From Alteromonas gilva (GTDB lineage: Bacteria; Pseudomonadota; Gammaproteobacteria; Enterobacterales; Alteromonadaceae), in the NCBI RefSeq assembly GCF_028595265.1, contig NZ_JAQQXP010000002.1:496001-560000 (forward strand): 64,000 nt of DNA, written 5' to 3'. The notes under the pieces were generated by a model. That model had not been told where the DNA came from, did not search any database, and saw nothing but the letters and a program-made list of their open reading frames with translations. How positions within the stretch are numbered: the stretch's first letter is position 1; the number at the start of each line of letters is the position of its first letter. Position numbers and translations under genes: made by a program. Below, piece after piece: positions 1 through 7,699 of this stretch.

Positions 1-67
1 TCTTAACTGAACCTCTTTTCAATAAGGAGTTCAATTACGTTTGTAAATTTTTTTTATGATGGATTAA

Positions 68-1708
68 ATGTATAAGTTTAAAAGAGTTGAAGATAAGAAA
101 ATTCGTATTAAACAAGCTAACATTTTCTATAACTATTCGATTTGTTTCGAGAGTTTTGATGTTAACCTGATCCAATTAGCGGGGAAGCTTCTTAAGGAGG
201 GGTTTACTGAGGCTGTATGTTTTTCTGATTTTAAATTCCTGTATTTAGATTCTGAAAGTGAAATTAGTCTTGGTGTGCCTGAAATAAATGACAAAGATGG
301 ACGCTGGGACATAACCCTTGAAGAAGACATCCCTAAGAATGTAGCTCAGAAAGTTTTTAGCTCCTTAGAAATAGCTTTCTTTGAGAATAAAGCAGGAAAA
401 TCACAACCTCACTACCTAGTCGCAAATTTACCGCCTATTGTCTTAGCACTGTTTGAGTATGAGTTGAAACTTTTTCCCTCAGTGAAAATTTTTGCAGACG
501 GGATTGCTGTTTTGAGCTTTCAGTTTGATGCTACTTGGGAAGGTATTTCTGAAGATGACTTTATTAATCGCTTCCTAAATTTAACTAACTATAACTTTGA
601 TGATATATGGATAGATCGACGCCTACAAAAAATGGATGCCGAGCTAAGCTTGTTGAATGCCTTTGACAATGAACTGTCGATCGCTGGTACATCGATAAGT
701 AGTAGAGCTATAAATAGATTAAAAAAACAGTTAAAAAGTGACACTGAAAAAGTTGTTAAAAATGCTTTGAACAAGGAAGGTAGAAATTTCGATTTTAATG
801 GTCAAAACCTTATCTTGCATTCCTTAGCTGGCTCGGATACTTGTGATCATAGAAGCTTCGCCGGTTCATTGGCAATCGACATCTATATAGGAGCGATTCA
901 GAGTATAGTTAATCCGAAAAACGCAAAAACAACTCCTATTTATTGGAGCGGAAGGCCATCTGTATCTCTCTTAAGGTTTGACAAGCAACCTGAAGAGAAA
1001 AGAAATTTCGTAGAAAAGCATTCGAAATTCCTAAGTAAAATTATGTTACGTAGCGCCGCAAGTACGACAACCTTGAAAGGGGTAGAAGATTTGAGGCTAA
1101 TGGATGATTATTGTTTGCTGGCAAACAGAGCCGTTCTTCTTTGGTGTTGGACAAAGACACGTCATGAAGCTGAAAATGCTTGGTCAGATGAGTATACGAG
1201 GGCAAGAGTATTAGAAAATCAAGCCAGAGCACAGTTTGTTGAGTATTGTTCAGCAAGGATCGTTAGAGCGTGTCATTGGGCACAAAATCCAGTAAGTAAA
1301 GTTCATTTGCTTTATGCGTACAAAAATCTGGGAGAGCTAAATGTTTCTATTCGAAACAGCAGCCACTCTGGAGAAATAATCGATTCTATAATCTCAATAA
1401 TGGAAGCTTCTGGTATACCAGATATGATTGAACCGTCAAAAGAGCTTGCGAAATTTCATTTGGATGAGCTGAAATATAATGCTCAAACTAAAGTGTCTCG
1501 CCAGGCAACCTTACTTACTATGATATTTGGATTTGTAGGAACTACGAGCTTGGCTGAATTTGCGTTCTCTCCATTAATCAGATACTTATACCCAAGCTTT
1601 GCGAAATTTGAAGTTGCATGTATTTCCCTTTTAGGGGCTGGTTCATTTGTTGGAATAACTATTTTTATAATCTGGCACCTGTTTAAATGGACTAGCAATT
1701 CTCGATAA
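68..1708 (+). CDS. Hypothetical protein with two C-terminal membrane helices
   Basis: I do not recognise this 546-residue protein. Residues 1 to about 470 look soluble, with no signal peptide and mixed charge. Two hydrophobic segments follow at about 480-500 and 515-540, split by a short Pro/Tyr-containing linker, and the chain ends in a short basic tail. A large soluble N-terminal part followed by a two-helix C-terminal hairpin resembles CorA-type topology, but I see no GMN motif, so that is only a shape comparison. Codon use is AT-rich compared with genes after 3.3 kb, and the ribosome binding site is weak. It lies about 120 bp before a GHKL ATPase/STAS-like pair on the same strand, so a shared accessory module is possible. 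Function unknown; existence as a gene is well supported by length. Confidence 0.75.
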   Translation: MYKFKRVEDKKIRIKQANIFYNYSICFESFDVNLIQLAGKLLKEGFTEAVCFSDFKFLYLDSESEISLGVPEINDKDGRWDITLEEDIPKNVAQKVFSSLEIAFFENKAGKSQPHYLVANLPPIVLALFEYELKLFPSVKIFADGIAVLSFQFDATWEGISEDDFINRFLNLTNYNFDDIWIDRRLQKMDAELSLLNAFDNELSIAGTSISSRAINRLKKQLKSDTEKVVKNALNKEGRNFDFNGQNLILHSLAGSDTCDHRSFAGSLAIDIYIGAIQSIVNPKNAKTTPIYWSGRPSVSLLRFDKQPEEKRNFVEKHSKFLSKIMLRSAASTTTLKGVEDLRLMDDYCLLANRAVLLWCWTKTRHEAENAWSDEYTRARVLENQARAQFVEYCSARIVRACHWAQNPVSKVHLLYAYKNLGELNVSIRNSSHSGEIIDSIISIMEASGIPDMIEPSKELAKFHLDELKYNAQTKVSRQATLLTMIFGFVGTTSLAEFAFSPLIRYLYPSFAKFEVACISLLGAGSFVGITIFIIWHLFKWTSNSR

Positions 1709-1831
1709 ATTTATAAAAGTAAAAATACTTTAACGAATTAGTATTCGGCCGGTAGAGATTGATTTTTTTGACTTTTAAATAGCTAATGTAGGATGATTCG
1801 GAAAATTTAAATTTTATATATCCAAGGGAAT

Positions 1832-2701
1832 ATGGAAAATACTAATGTTGGCGAGATTTTAAATTTTATTAGGCAAGTTAATGAATGGGATAATACGAAT
1901 AGCATTTCTTTACCCAACTTCCTCAAGCCGTTCCATCTTGCAATGCTCTCAGCTAGCTGTCGTAGTAAGAATTGTCACTTAGATATCAATCATTCTAATG
2001 AAAGTTATATAAATCGAATGGGGTTATATGAGGCGATAGGACAAACTCCGCCTAATAGAGTTACTCGAAATGACCAAACAGGACAAATCATTGAGGCTAG
2101 GGCTGTGGAGGATACTAGCTCAGTTCATAGGCTGTCTATTGAGATTAGTGAAATGTTCACGAGTTGTGCTGATAACAGAACTCAAGGTGATCTTGAAGTT
2201 TTAATATCGGAAATATTGCAGAATTGTTGTGCTCACTCTGTTACAGGGGACACCAATCCATTTGGTCTCGTGTGTGGGCAAGCTTGGAGAAATGGTGGGT
2301 TAGCGCAGTTAGCAATTGTAGATACCGGTATTGGCATAAGAGCTTCATTAAGTGGCAATCCTGAACTAACTGAGGAATTGCAGCAAAACAATAGTTGTAT
2401 GCTTGCTTGTGAGTATGGAATAACGGGTAAACCAAATAGTAGTCATTCTGGATATGGACTAGCCCTAGCCAAAGGTTTAGCGGAAAATAACCATGGGAGA
2501 CTGATCGTAATCTCTAATAGTGAGCTATACATTAGTGGTAATGGTGAAGATAAAAGTGTAGATTTGGATTCGGGGTGGAACGGAACTATAATTATATTCG
2601 AATGGAACTTGAACAACCCGCTCGACTCGGTTGCTGTTTATAATAATTGGCCGTGTCCGACAACAATGGATGAGGACGAATATGATGAAATTTTTGATTA
2701 A
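1832..2701 (+). CDS. GHKL (HATPase_c-like) ATP-binding protein
   Basis: This 289-residue protein carries the ATP-binding marks of the GHKL fold. There is an N-box-like stretch around residues 126-137 (EILQNCCAHS), a G1 box DTGIGI near 164-169, and a glycine-rich G2-like motif SGYGLAL near 205-211. No histidine phosphoacceptor domain and no membrane helix are visible, so it is not a normal sensor kinase; it is closer to anti-sigma kinase or free-standing ATPase proteins. Its last 20 bases overlap the start of a STAS-like DUF4325 gene, which suggests translational coupling. By analogy with RsbW/RsbV and SpoIIAB/SpoIIAA pairs, the two could work by partner switching; that is inference. The region is AT-rich and looks horizontally acquired. 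Confidence 0.8.
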   Translation: MENTNVGEILNFIRQVNEWDNTNSISLPNFLKPFHLAMLSASCRSKNCHLDINHSNESYINRMGLYEAIGQTPPNRVTRNDQTGQIIEARAVEDTSSVHRLSIEISEMFTSCADNRTQGDLEVLISEILQNCCAHSVTGDTNPFGLVCGQAWRNGGLAQLAIVDTGIGIRASLSGNPELTEELQQNNSCMLACEYGITGKPNSSHSGYGLALAKGLAENNHGRLIVISNSELYISGNGEDKSVDLDSGWNGTIIIFEWNLNNPLDSVAVYNNWPCPTTMDEDEYDEIFD

Positions 2702-2996
2702 AATATCTGAAGAGTTTGAAGTCTTATCTTCACGTCAAGCTGGAGCTTCTGCTCGTGTGCGATTTTTATCATTACTTAAGTCGTCCGAAAACTTTTTAGT
2801 CATTGATTTTGAGTGTCATAATATATCTCCTTCATTTGCAGATGAATCTATTGGACTTTTGGCTCAGCAATTAGGAATGAAGGAATTCAAAGAAAGAGTA
2901 AAAATCATAAATGCTAGCGCTCAAACTAAAGCTATTTTAAAGCACGTAATTACAAGCAGAGTATCAACCAAAGCGAAAGAAAATTCATTTGCATAA
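2682..2996 (+). CDS. STAS-like DUF4325 domain protein
   Basis: This 104-residue protein matches what I know of DUF4325: an N-terminal strand (KFLIKISEEFEV), an arginine-containing helix (SARVRFLSLL), a hydrophobic strand (NFLVIDFEC) and the signature SPSFADE near residue 50, followed by a helix and the strand VKIINAS. I chose the ATG at 2682 because GAGGA at 2672-2676 precedes it by 5 bases; a second ATG follows at 2685. A longer reading from 2631 would lie wholly inside the upstream coding sequence without an evident ribosome site. The gene overlaps the GHKL ATPase gene by 20 bases. The likely role is a small binding partner of that ATPase, similar in logic to anti-anti-sigma factors, but the target is unknown. 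Confidence 0.78.
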   Translation: MMKFLIKISEEFEVLSSRQAGASARVRFLSLLKSSENFLVIDFECHNISPSFADESIGLLAQQLGMKEFKERVKIINASAQTKAILKHVITSRVSTKAKENSFA

Positions 2997-3074
2997 AAGC
3001 TTTTAGTAACACAGATAGTAACAAGTTTGAAATCAACTCTTCATTAAGCCCAAAGATAACAAGGGGGTTGCAAG

Positions 3075-3102
3075 CTTGGTTCAGTGCTGCCCCTGGGCAC
3101 CA
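3075..3102 (+). other. tRNA 3'-end-like sequence, possible att remnant
   Basis: The 28 bases begin CTTGGTTC and end GGGCACCA, at the same spacing as the TΨC-arm start and acceptor/CCA end of bacterial tRNA-Phe as I remember it. The 12 bases between do not match and the T stem does not pair properly, so this is not a working tRNA end. It lies just after the AT-rich accessory genes, where a scar from a tRNA-integrating element would be expected. No matching full tRNA or integrase lies in the window. Confidence 0.25.
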
Positions 3103-3293
3103 TCCTCTTCTTGATATAAAAATTCCCTATTAAATAATTGCTAATTCGGCAGTATCTGCCCGGCGGACTATTCCAGCCTCTGGCTGAGCTCGAGTCGTTC
3201 ATTCGCACGCGAACCACAGCATTAACGTAGCGGCGAGCGACGGACTTATGTCAGTCACCCTAAACCAACGCGCGAGTGCAGTGCGAATTTAGC

Positions 3294-4064
3294 TTAATTA
3301 TCGAACAGCTCTTTGAGCTTATTCTTGCCTTTTTCAATCAGTTTGTCTTTTTCTTCTGCGACTTTTTCTTTGGCTTTTTCGGCCATAATTTTCTTCGCTT
3401 CCGCTTTGGCCTGTTTGATGGCGTTATCAAGCATTTGACTCACAATAGCGGCGCCGACCTGATCGGCAGGGAGGCCATCGGGCTGACCAATGGCACCTGC
3501 ATTAAAGGTGGGCAGCGTCACTTCGTAGGCCTTTTTATCAATCTCAAACTCGCCGGTGTCCAGTTGTTCAAAGTTCAGCATCAGCCTGGTATTGCTGACC
3601 GTTACCTTATCGACAATTAGCTTAGGACTGGCTGACGCAGACTCTGCAGGCTGCTGCTCGTCACCTTTGGGAAGATTGGCCGTGAGGTTGTCTTTAAGGA
3701 CTATCAGGTTGCCCTGACCGGTAGCGTTGACCTCATAAAGTATTTCCGGGCCATCAACGGTGACTTCCTGAATGCGATAGGGTTCCTCGGTTGAGGCGGC
3801 CAAATCCAGGGTAATGCCACTCATACTTAACGCGTCCTCGTCGCTAAATCCGTCCGGGTTTTCAACGTCGATATCTGAAATCGTCAGTCGGCCCTCGCTG
3901 AATGACAAATCTACCGCAGCCACCGTCACCGGTGTAGCCAGGTATTTTGTGCCCTGCGTTTCAATTTGGTCGCGAATCAAATCGTTAGCGCCACTGAGAA
4001 AATACATCACAGCGCCAACGATGGCGGCAATAATGAGCAATAAGACAATAACAATGTTTTTCAT
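3294..4064 (-). CDS. AsmA-like / DUF748-type envelope protein
   Basis: This 256-residue protein has one N-terminal membrane anchor (about residues 3-22) and a periplasmic body. Phrases such as VTVAAVDLSFSEGRLTISDI and the DVENPDGF turn are typical of AsmA-like proteins, which build long beta-groove structures linked to lipid or outer-membrane homeostasis. At 256 residues it is a short, single-module version compared with AsmA or TamB. The C-terminal 60 residues are rich in Lys, Glu and Ala and probably helical. AAGGGAAG sits just before the ATG at 4064. It stands alone, with the next genes separated by more than 200 bp. The family assignment is from pattern only; the precise role is not known. 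Confidence 0.7.
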   Translation of the reverse strand: MKNIVIVLLLIIAAIVGAVMYFLSGANDLIRDQIETQGTKYLATPVTVAAVDLSFSEGRLTISDIDVENPDGFSDEDALSMSGITLDLAASTEEPYRIQEVTVDGPEILYEVNATGQGNLIVLKDNLTANLPKGDEQQPAESASASPKLIVDKVTVSNTRLMLNFEQLDTGEFEIDKKAYEVTLPTFNAGAIGQPDGLPADQVGAAIVSQMLDNAIKQAKAEAKKIMAEKAKEKVAEEKDKLIEKGKNKLKELFDN

Positions 4065-4288
4065 GAGGCTTCCCTTTATGTATTAATGCGTATCCTGAAC
4101 CGCTATCGGCCTGTGCTTATCGTGCCAGGCGGGCAACAATAGCCGTTCTGACTATCGATACGCGTCAACTGAAAAAATGTATTCATTCGGCTAACGCGAT
4201 GAGCTGGATATTAACCTCCCGGACTTTTTTAATCCGGGAGCTTATCACTCTAAACATAGCAGAGTGGGCTGATGGATGTATTGTTCTT

Positions 4289-4555
4289 TCACGTTTCAGA
4301 GCGATTAAATAAACCTGAGCTAAAACTCAGCCCGCCAACACCAAGTACAAAACCGAAATCGTACCAGCCACCATTGTTATAGATGGCATATATGGCAATG
4401 TCATCGAAGAAAAGCGATGCTGCCCAGGCAAAAATAATAATAAGACCGTGCCACAAGCCATGCAGAAAACCCACCTTGTCTGCTGACTGGGCTTGCTCGA
4501 AGCTCATCTGATCGGCACAGCTGCTTAGCAGTAAAACCGATAAAATAATAAACAA
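4289..4555 (-). CDS. Small putative lipoprotein, start possibly frameshifted
   Basis: The frame encodes up to 88 residues with a hydrophobic N-terminus ending in LLSSCA, a good lipobox, followed by a helix FLHGLWHGLIIIFAWAASLFF and a glycine-rich tail. The only start in frame is TTG at 4555 (or CTG just before it). A better start lies 17 bases upstream: an ATG at 4572 with AGAGGG five bases before it. That ATG is out of frame and reads into a stop after about 15 codons. A single-base change near 4556-4570 would join the two frames into a normal lipoprotein. Either the gene really starts at TTG, or there is a frameshift or sequencing error. Function unknown. Confidence 0.55.
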   Translation of the reverse strand: MFIILSVLLLSSCADQMSFEQAQSADKVGFLHGLWHGLIIIFAWAASLFFDDIAIYAIYNNGGWYDFGFVLGVGGLSFSSGLFNRSET

Positions 4556-4810
4556 CAGGTTATATTACGCATAAAATCCCTCTTACTATCGCCGCTGAGC
4601 GAACGCTTTATGGTTGCGGTTATCTATGACCCTGTCCGTACACAGGGTCACTACTACTTTAGCAGGTTCACAAACTTGTACACAGGCATAGATTTGCCAA
4701 ACATGTAGCCCTGCGCGCTATTCAGTTTGCGCTGGTTTGGCCACGATTGTGTTGGCCGCGATGGTCGCTGTTTAGTGCTTGCAGGATTAGTGTTGTTAAG
4801 GCATAAAAAA

Positions 4811-4832
4811 ACCGGTGCCATCCGGCACCGGT
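4811..4832 (-). terminator. Rho-independent terminator after M16 protease gene
   Basis: ACCGGTGCC and GGCACCGGT form a perfect 9-bp stem around ATCC. A run of A lies on one side and T on the other, so it can act in both directions. It lies about 30 bases beyond the stop of the protease gene. Confidence 0.85.
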
Positions 4833-4864
4833 TTTTACATTATGCTGTTATAAAAAAGCAGCGG

Positions 4865-7609
4865 TTACAGACTACTCATGCTTTGTACCGACACCGGTCC
4901 CAGGCCCGCAGCTTCAACTTCCGCTTTGATTTTCTCTGCATCACCAATAATCAACCAGGTGAGTTTATCCGGGTGAATGACTTCGGCGGCAGCAGCATTA
5001 AGGTCGTCTAACGTTAAGCTGTTGTACTTTTCTACCAGTGTTTCCGGGTAAGTGTACTGGCGGTTAAAGCGGCTGCTTGACAGCAGACTGCCCAGTACAG
5101 AGCCAGCCGTTTCAAACTGACCCGGCAATGAGCGTACCTCGTCTAAACGGGCTCGCTCTAACTCATCCTGCATGGGTGGTTTGTCGCCCAGGTAACCGAT
5201 AAGTTCTTTTTTGAGTTCCACCAGCGATGGACCGGTTTTATCGGTTTGTACCGGCGCATACACCATAAAGGGGCGCTGTCCACGTGCGTCCTGCAAGAAG
5301 GTATAGGCGCCATAGGCCCAGCCTTTGTCTTCGCGCAGGTTCATGTTAACCCGGGCAGTAAAAGCGCCGCCTAACGTTTGGTTCATGGCTTCAATAGCAA
5401 TATTGTTATCGGCGCCGGTAGGCGGTGCCAGGTGGGCAGCCAGGATCAGTGACTGCTGTGAACCGGGGCGGTCTATAATAATTGCCTGTCCCTGCTCAGG
5501 GAGGCTGGCTTTAGCTATTTTCTTGCTTCCCTTGGAGCCAGATTCCTGCCAGTTACCAAACTCTTTTTCCAGAACCGGTTTAATCTCATCCAGGGTGGTG
5601 TCGCCGACGACAAAAATGGTGGCGTTGTCAGGGCGCAGCCAGGTCTTTTTAAAGTTAACCAGATCGCTACGGGTGATGGCAGTGACATCCTCTTCGGTAC
5701 CTGAGCCCGTAAAGGGGATGCCATAGGCGTGGTCATCACCGTAAATCAGCGGCGGTAACAGCGTAAGGGCAATACTGACCGGCCGTGTTTTTTGCTGTGC
5801 AATTGAGCTTAAGATTAACGTTCGTTGACGCTCAATCTCTTCGCTGGCAAAAGTGGGTTGTTTTAAAATGTCGCCTAACAGTCCCAGCGATTCCACCATG
5901 TTCTCTTTTAACATCGACAGGCTCACAGTTGTGGTGTCGAGGTTGGAGCCGCTGTTTAAATTAGTACCCAGCTTTTCAAGCTCAGCAGCCAGTTCCAGCG
6001 CATCGTATTTTCCGGCGCCCTCATCAAGCATGCGGGTGGTAAAACTTGCTAAACCCAGTTTGCCACCAGCGTCGGCGGCATAGCCGGCATCAAACTGAAT
6101 GGCGACGTTAACCAGTGGCACAGTCGCGCGTTGGGCAAAGACCACCTCCATGCCGTTAGACAAGGTGGTCTGGCTGATTTCAGGGAAGCTTAACTCGGTC
6201 TCGGCGGTAATATCCGGTAACCCGGTGCTGCGGTCTACGCCTTCCGATGCGGCGGCGTATTCCTCAAAGGGTTCAAAGGTTATTTGATGCCAGCCGTCGC
6301 CAAGCCATTGTTGTGCTGCCGCCTTTACCTTTTTAGGGGTTGAATTGGCGAGCTCGTTCAGCTCAGTTTTAAAATAATTGGGGTCGCCGGCAATGTATTC
6401 GCCAGTAGCCAGGGTATCGGCTTTACCGCCAAATCCGCCTACTTCCTCAAGACCACGAATAATAGACGCCCGGCGTTTGGTTGAGACCAGTTTGACTTCG
6501 TCTTTGGTTGGCCCTTTACGTAAAAATTCGCTGATGATTTTATCCATTTCGCGTTCGACCTTTGCCGCGTCTTCACCGGCCTTTACGTCTACGCTCACAC
6601 CAAACAGAGATGCCATTTGTAATTCGTAATTAAATACCGACGCATTGGTCGCTATTTGTTGGTCGTACACCAGCTCTTTGTACATCCGCGAGTTCTTACC
6701 ATCACCTAAAACGCTGGCAGCAATGAGCAAATCAGTGGCTGTGGGGCTGGTATTCTCGGGCGAAACCCATAATCGGTAAATGCGGGTTTGGGGTACTTTA
6801 TCCTGCACAATCTGGCGGGTGTTTGCGTTACGCTTTGGCACCCAAGACTGCCATTTAGTTAATGCCGGACCCGGTTCAATATCACCGAAATATTTGTTAA
6901 CCAGAGGTTTCGCCTCAGCAGCGTTAATATCGCCACTGAGCACTAAGATGGCGTTGTTTGGGCCATAATACTGATTAAACCAGGCTTTGACGTCTTCCAG
7001 TGACGCTGAGTTGAGGTCGTCCATTGAGCCAATCACCGTGTGTGAATAGGGATGCTCATTGGGGAACAGGGCTTCTACTGCGTGGGTTAGTAAAGTGCCA
7101 TAGGGCTGATCTTCACTCTGGCGTTTTTCGTTTTGTACTACACCGCGTTGCTCATCGAGCTTTTCCTGAGTCACAGCGCCCAGCAGGTGTCCCATGCGGT
7201 CTGATTCCATCCACAGGATTCTTTCCAGCGCGGGGGTGGGAACGGTTTGAAAATAATTGGTGCGATCAAAGTTTGTGGTGCCGTTTAATCCTGTGGCACC
7301 GGCCTCCTGAAGAGGTCCAAACCATTCATCGTCGTAGTTTTCGGTACCGTTAAACATTAAGTGTTCAAACAGGTGGGCAAAGCCCGACTTACCGTCTGGC
7401 TCGTCTTTGGAACCGACTTTGTACCACACCGCAACGGCGACTACCGGGGCTTTACGATCTTCATGCACAATAACGGTTAACCCGTTGTCTGTGGTGAATT
7501 TTTCGTAACTAATATTAATGTCATCTGCGGCGATGGCCGGCGCGATACATACTGTCGTTAATGTCAAAATACTCAGCAGGCGCCGGGTAATTTGTTTTAT
7601 TATTGTCAT
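4865..7609 (-). CDS. M16 family zinc metalloprotease (two-domain, periplasmic)
   Basis: This 914-residue protein is a full-length tandem M16 peptidase of the pitrilysin/PqqL type. A signal peptide (about residues 1-28, ending AIA) sends it across the inner membrane. The inverted zinc motif HLFEH is at residues 79-83 (H79, E82, H83), followed by the downstream glutamate region. The C-terminal half repeats the fold (FDAGYAADAGGKLGLASF) but lacks HxxEH, as is usual for the non-catalytic half of the clam-shell. Such enzymes degrade peptides in the periplasm. It is upstream of a strong terminator and about 90 bp downstream of an amidohydrolase gene on the same strand, so co-transcription is possible. 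Confidence 0.93.
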   Translation of the reverse strand: MTIIKQITRRLLSILTLTTVCIAPAIAADDINISYEKFTTDNGLTVIVHEDRKAPVVAVAVWYKVGSKDEPDGKSGFAHLFEHLMFNGTENYDDEWFGPLQEAGATGLNGTTNFDRTNYFQTVPTPALERILWMESDRMGHLLGAVTQEKLDEQRGVVQNEKRQSEDQPYGTLLTHAVEALFPNEHPYSHTVIGSMDDLNSASLEDVKAWFNQYYGPNNAILVLSGDINAAEAKPLVNKYFGDIEPGPALTKWQSWVPKRNANTRQIVQDKVPQTRIYRLWVSPENTSPTATDLLIAASVLGDGKNSRMYKELVYDQQIATNASVFNYELQMASLFGVSVDVKAGEDAAKVEREMDKIISEFLRKGPTKDEVKLVSTKRRASIIRGLEEVGGFGGKADTLATGEYIAGDPNYFKTELNELANSTPKKVKAAAQQWLGDGWHQITFEPFEEYAAASEGVDRSTGLPDITAETELSFPEISQTTLSNGMEVVFAQRATVPLVNVAIQFDAGYAADAGGKLGLASFTTRMLDEGAGKYDALELAAELEKLGTNLNSGSNLDTTTVSLSMLKENMVESLGLLGDILKQPTFASEEIERQRTLILSSIAQQKTRPVSIALTLLPPLIYGDDHAYGIPFTGSGTEEDVTAITRSDLVNFKKTWLRPDNATIFVVGDTTLDEIKPVLEKEFGNWQESGSKGSKKIAKASLPEQGQAIIIDRPGSQQSLILAAHLAPPTGADNNIAIEAMNQTLGGAFTARVNMNLREDKGWAYGAYTFLQDARGQRPFMVYAPVQTDKTGPSLVELKKELIGYLGDKPPMQDELERARLDEVRSLPGQFETAGSVLGSLLSSSRFNRQYTYPETLVEKYNSLTLDDLNAAAAEVIHPDKLTWLIIGDAEKIKAEVEAAGLGPVSVQSMSSL

Positions 7610-7699
7610 TACTATTCATCCTTAATTAATGTCGTCTGCTATAGCTGCAGCTACTATTACTATTATTACCATGTTACGTTTTTTACACCAGCGTATTTA

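Noticed and set aside
2631..2681. Upstream extension of the DUF4325 gene
   Set aside because: Entirely within the ATPase gene, without a ribosome site; the ATG at 2682 has GAGGA at good spacing.
3075..3102. Functional tRNA gene
   Set aside because: Only the 3' part resembles a tRNA, the T stem does not pair, and no anticodon or D arm is found upstream.
3276..3620. Open frame on the plus strand opposite the AsmA-like gene
   Set aside because: Fully antisense to a better-supported gene with a ribosome site; composition is hydrophobic noise from the complementary strand.
5325..5726. 133-residue plus-strand frame
   Set aside because: Lies inside the M16 protease coding sequence on the other strand; no family features.
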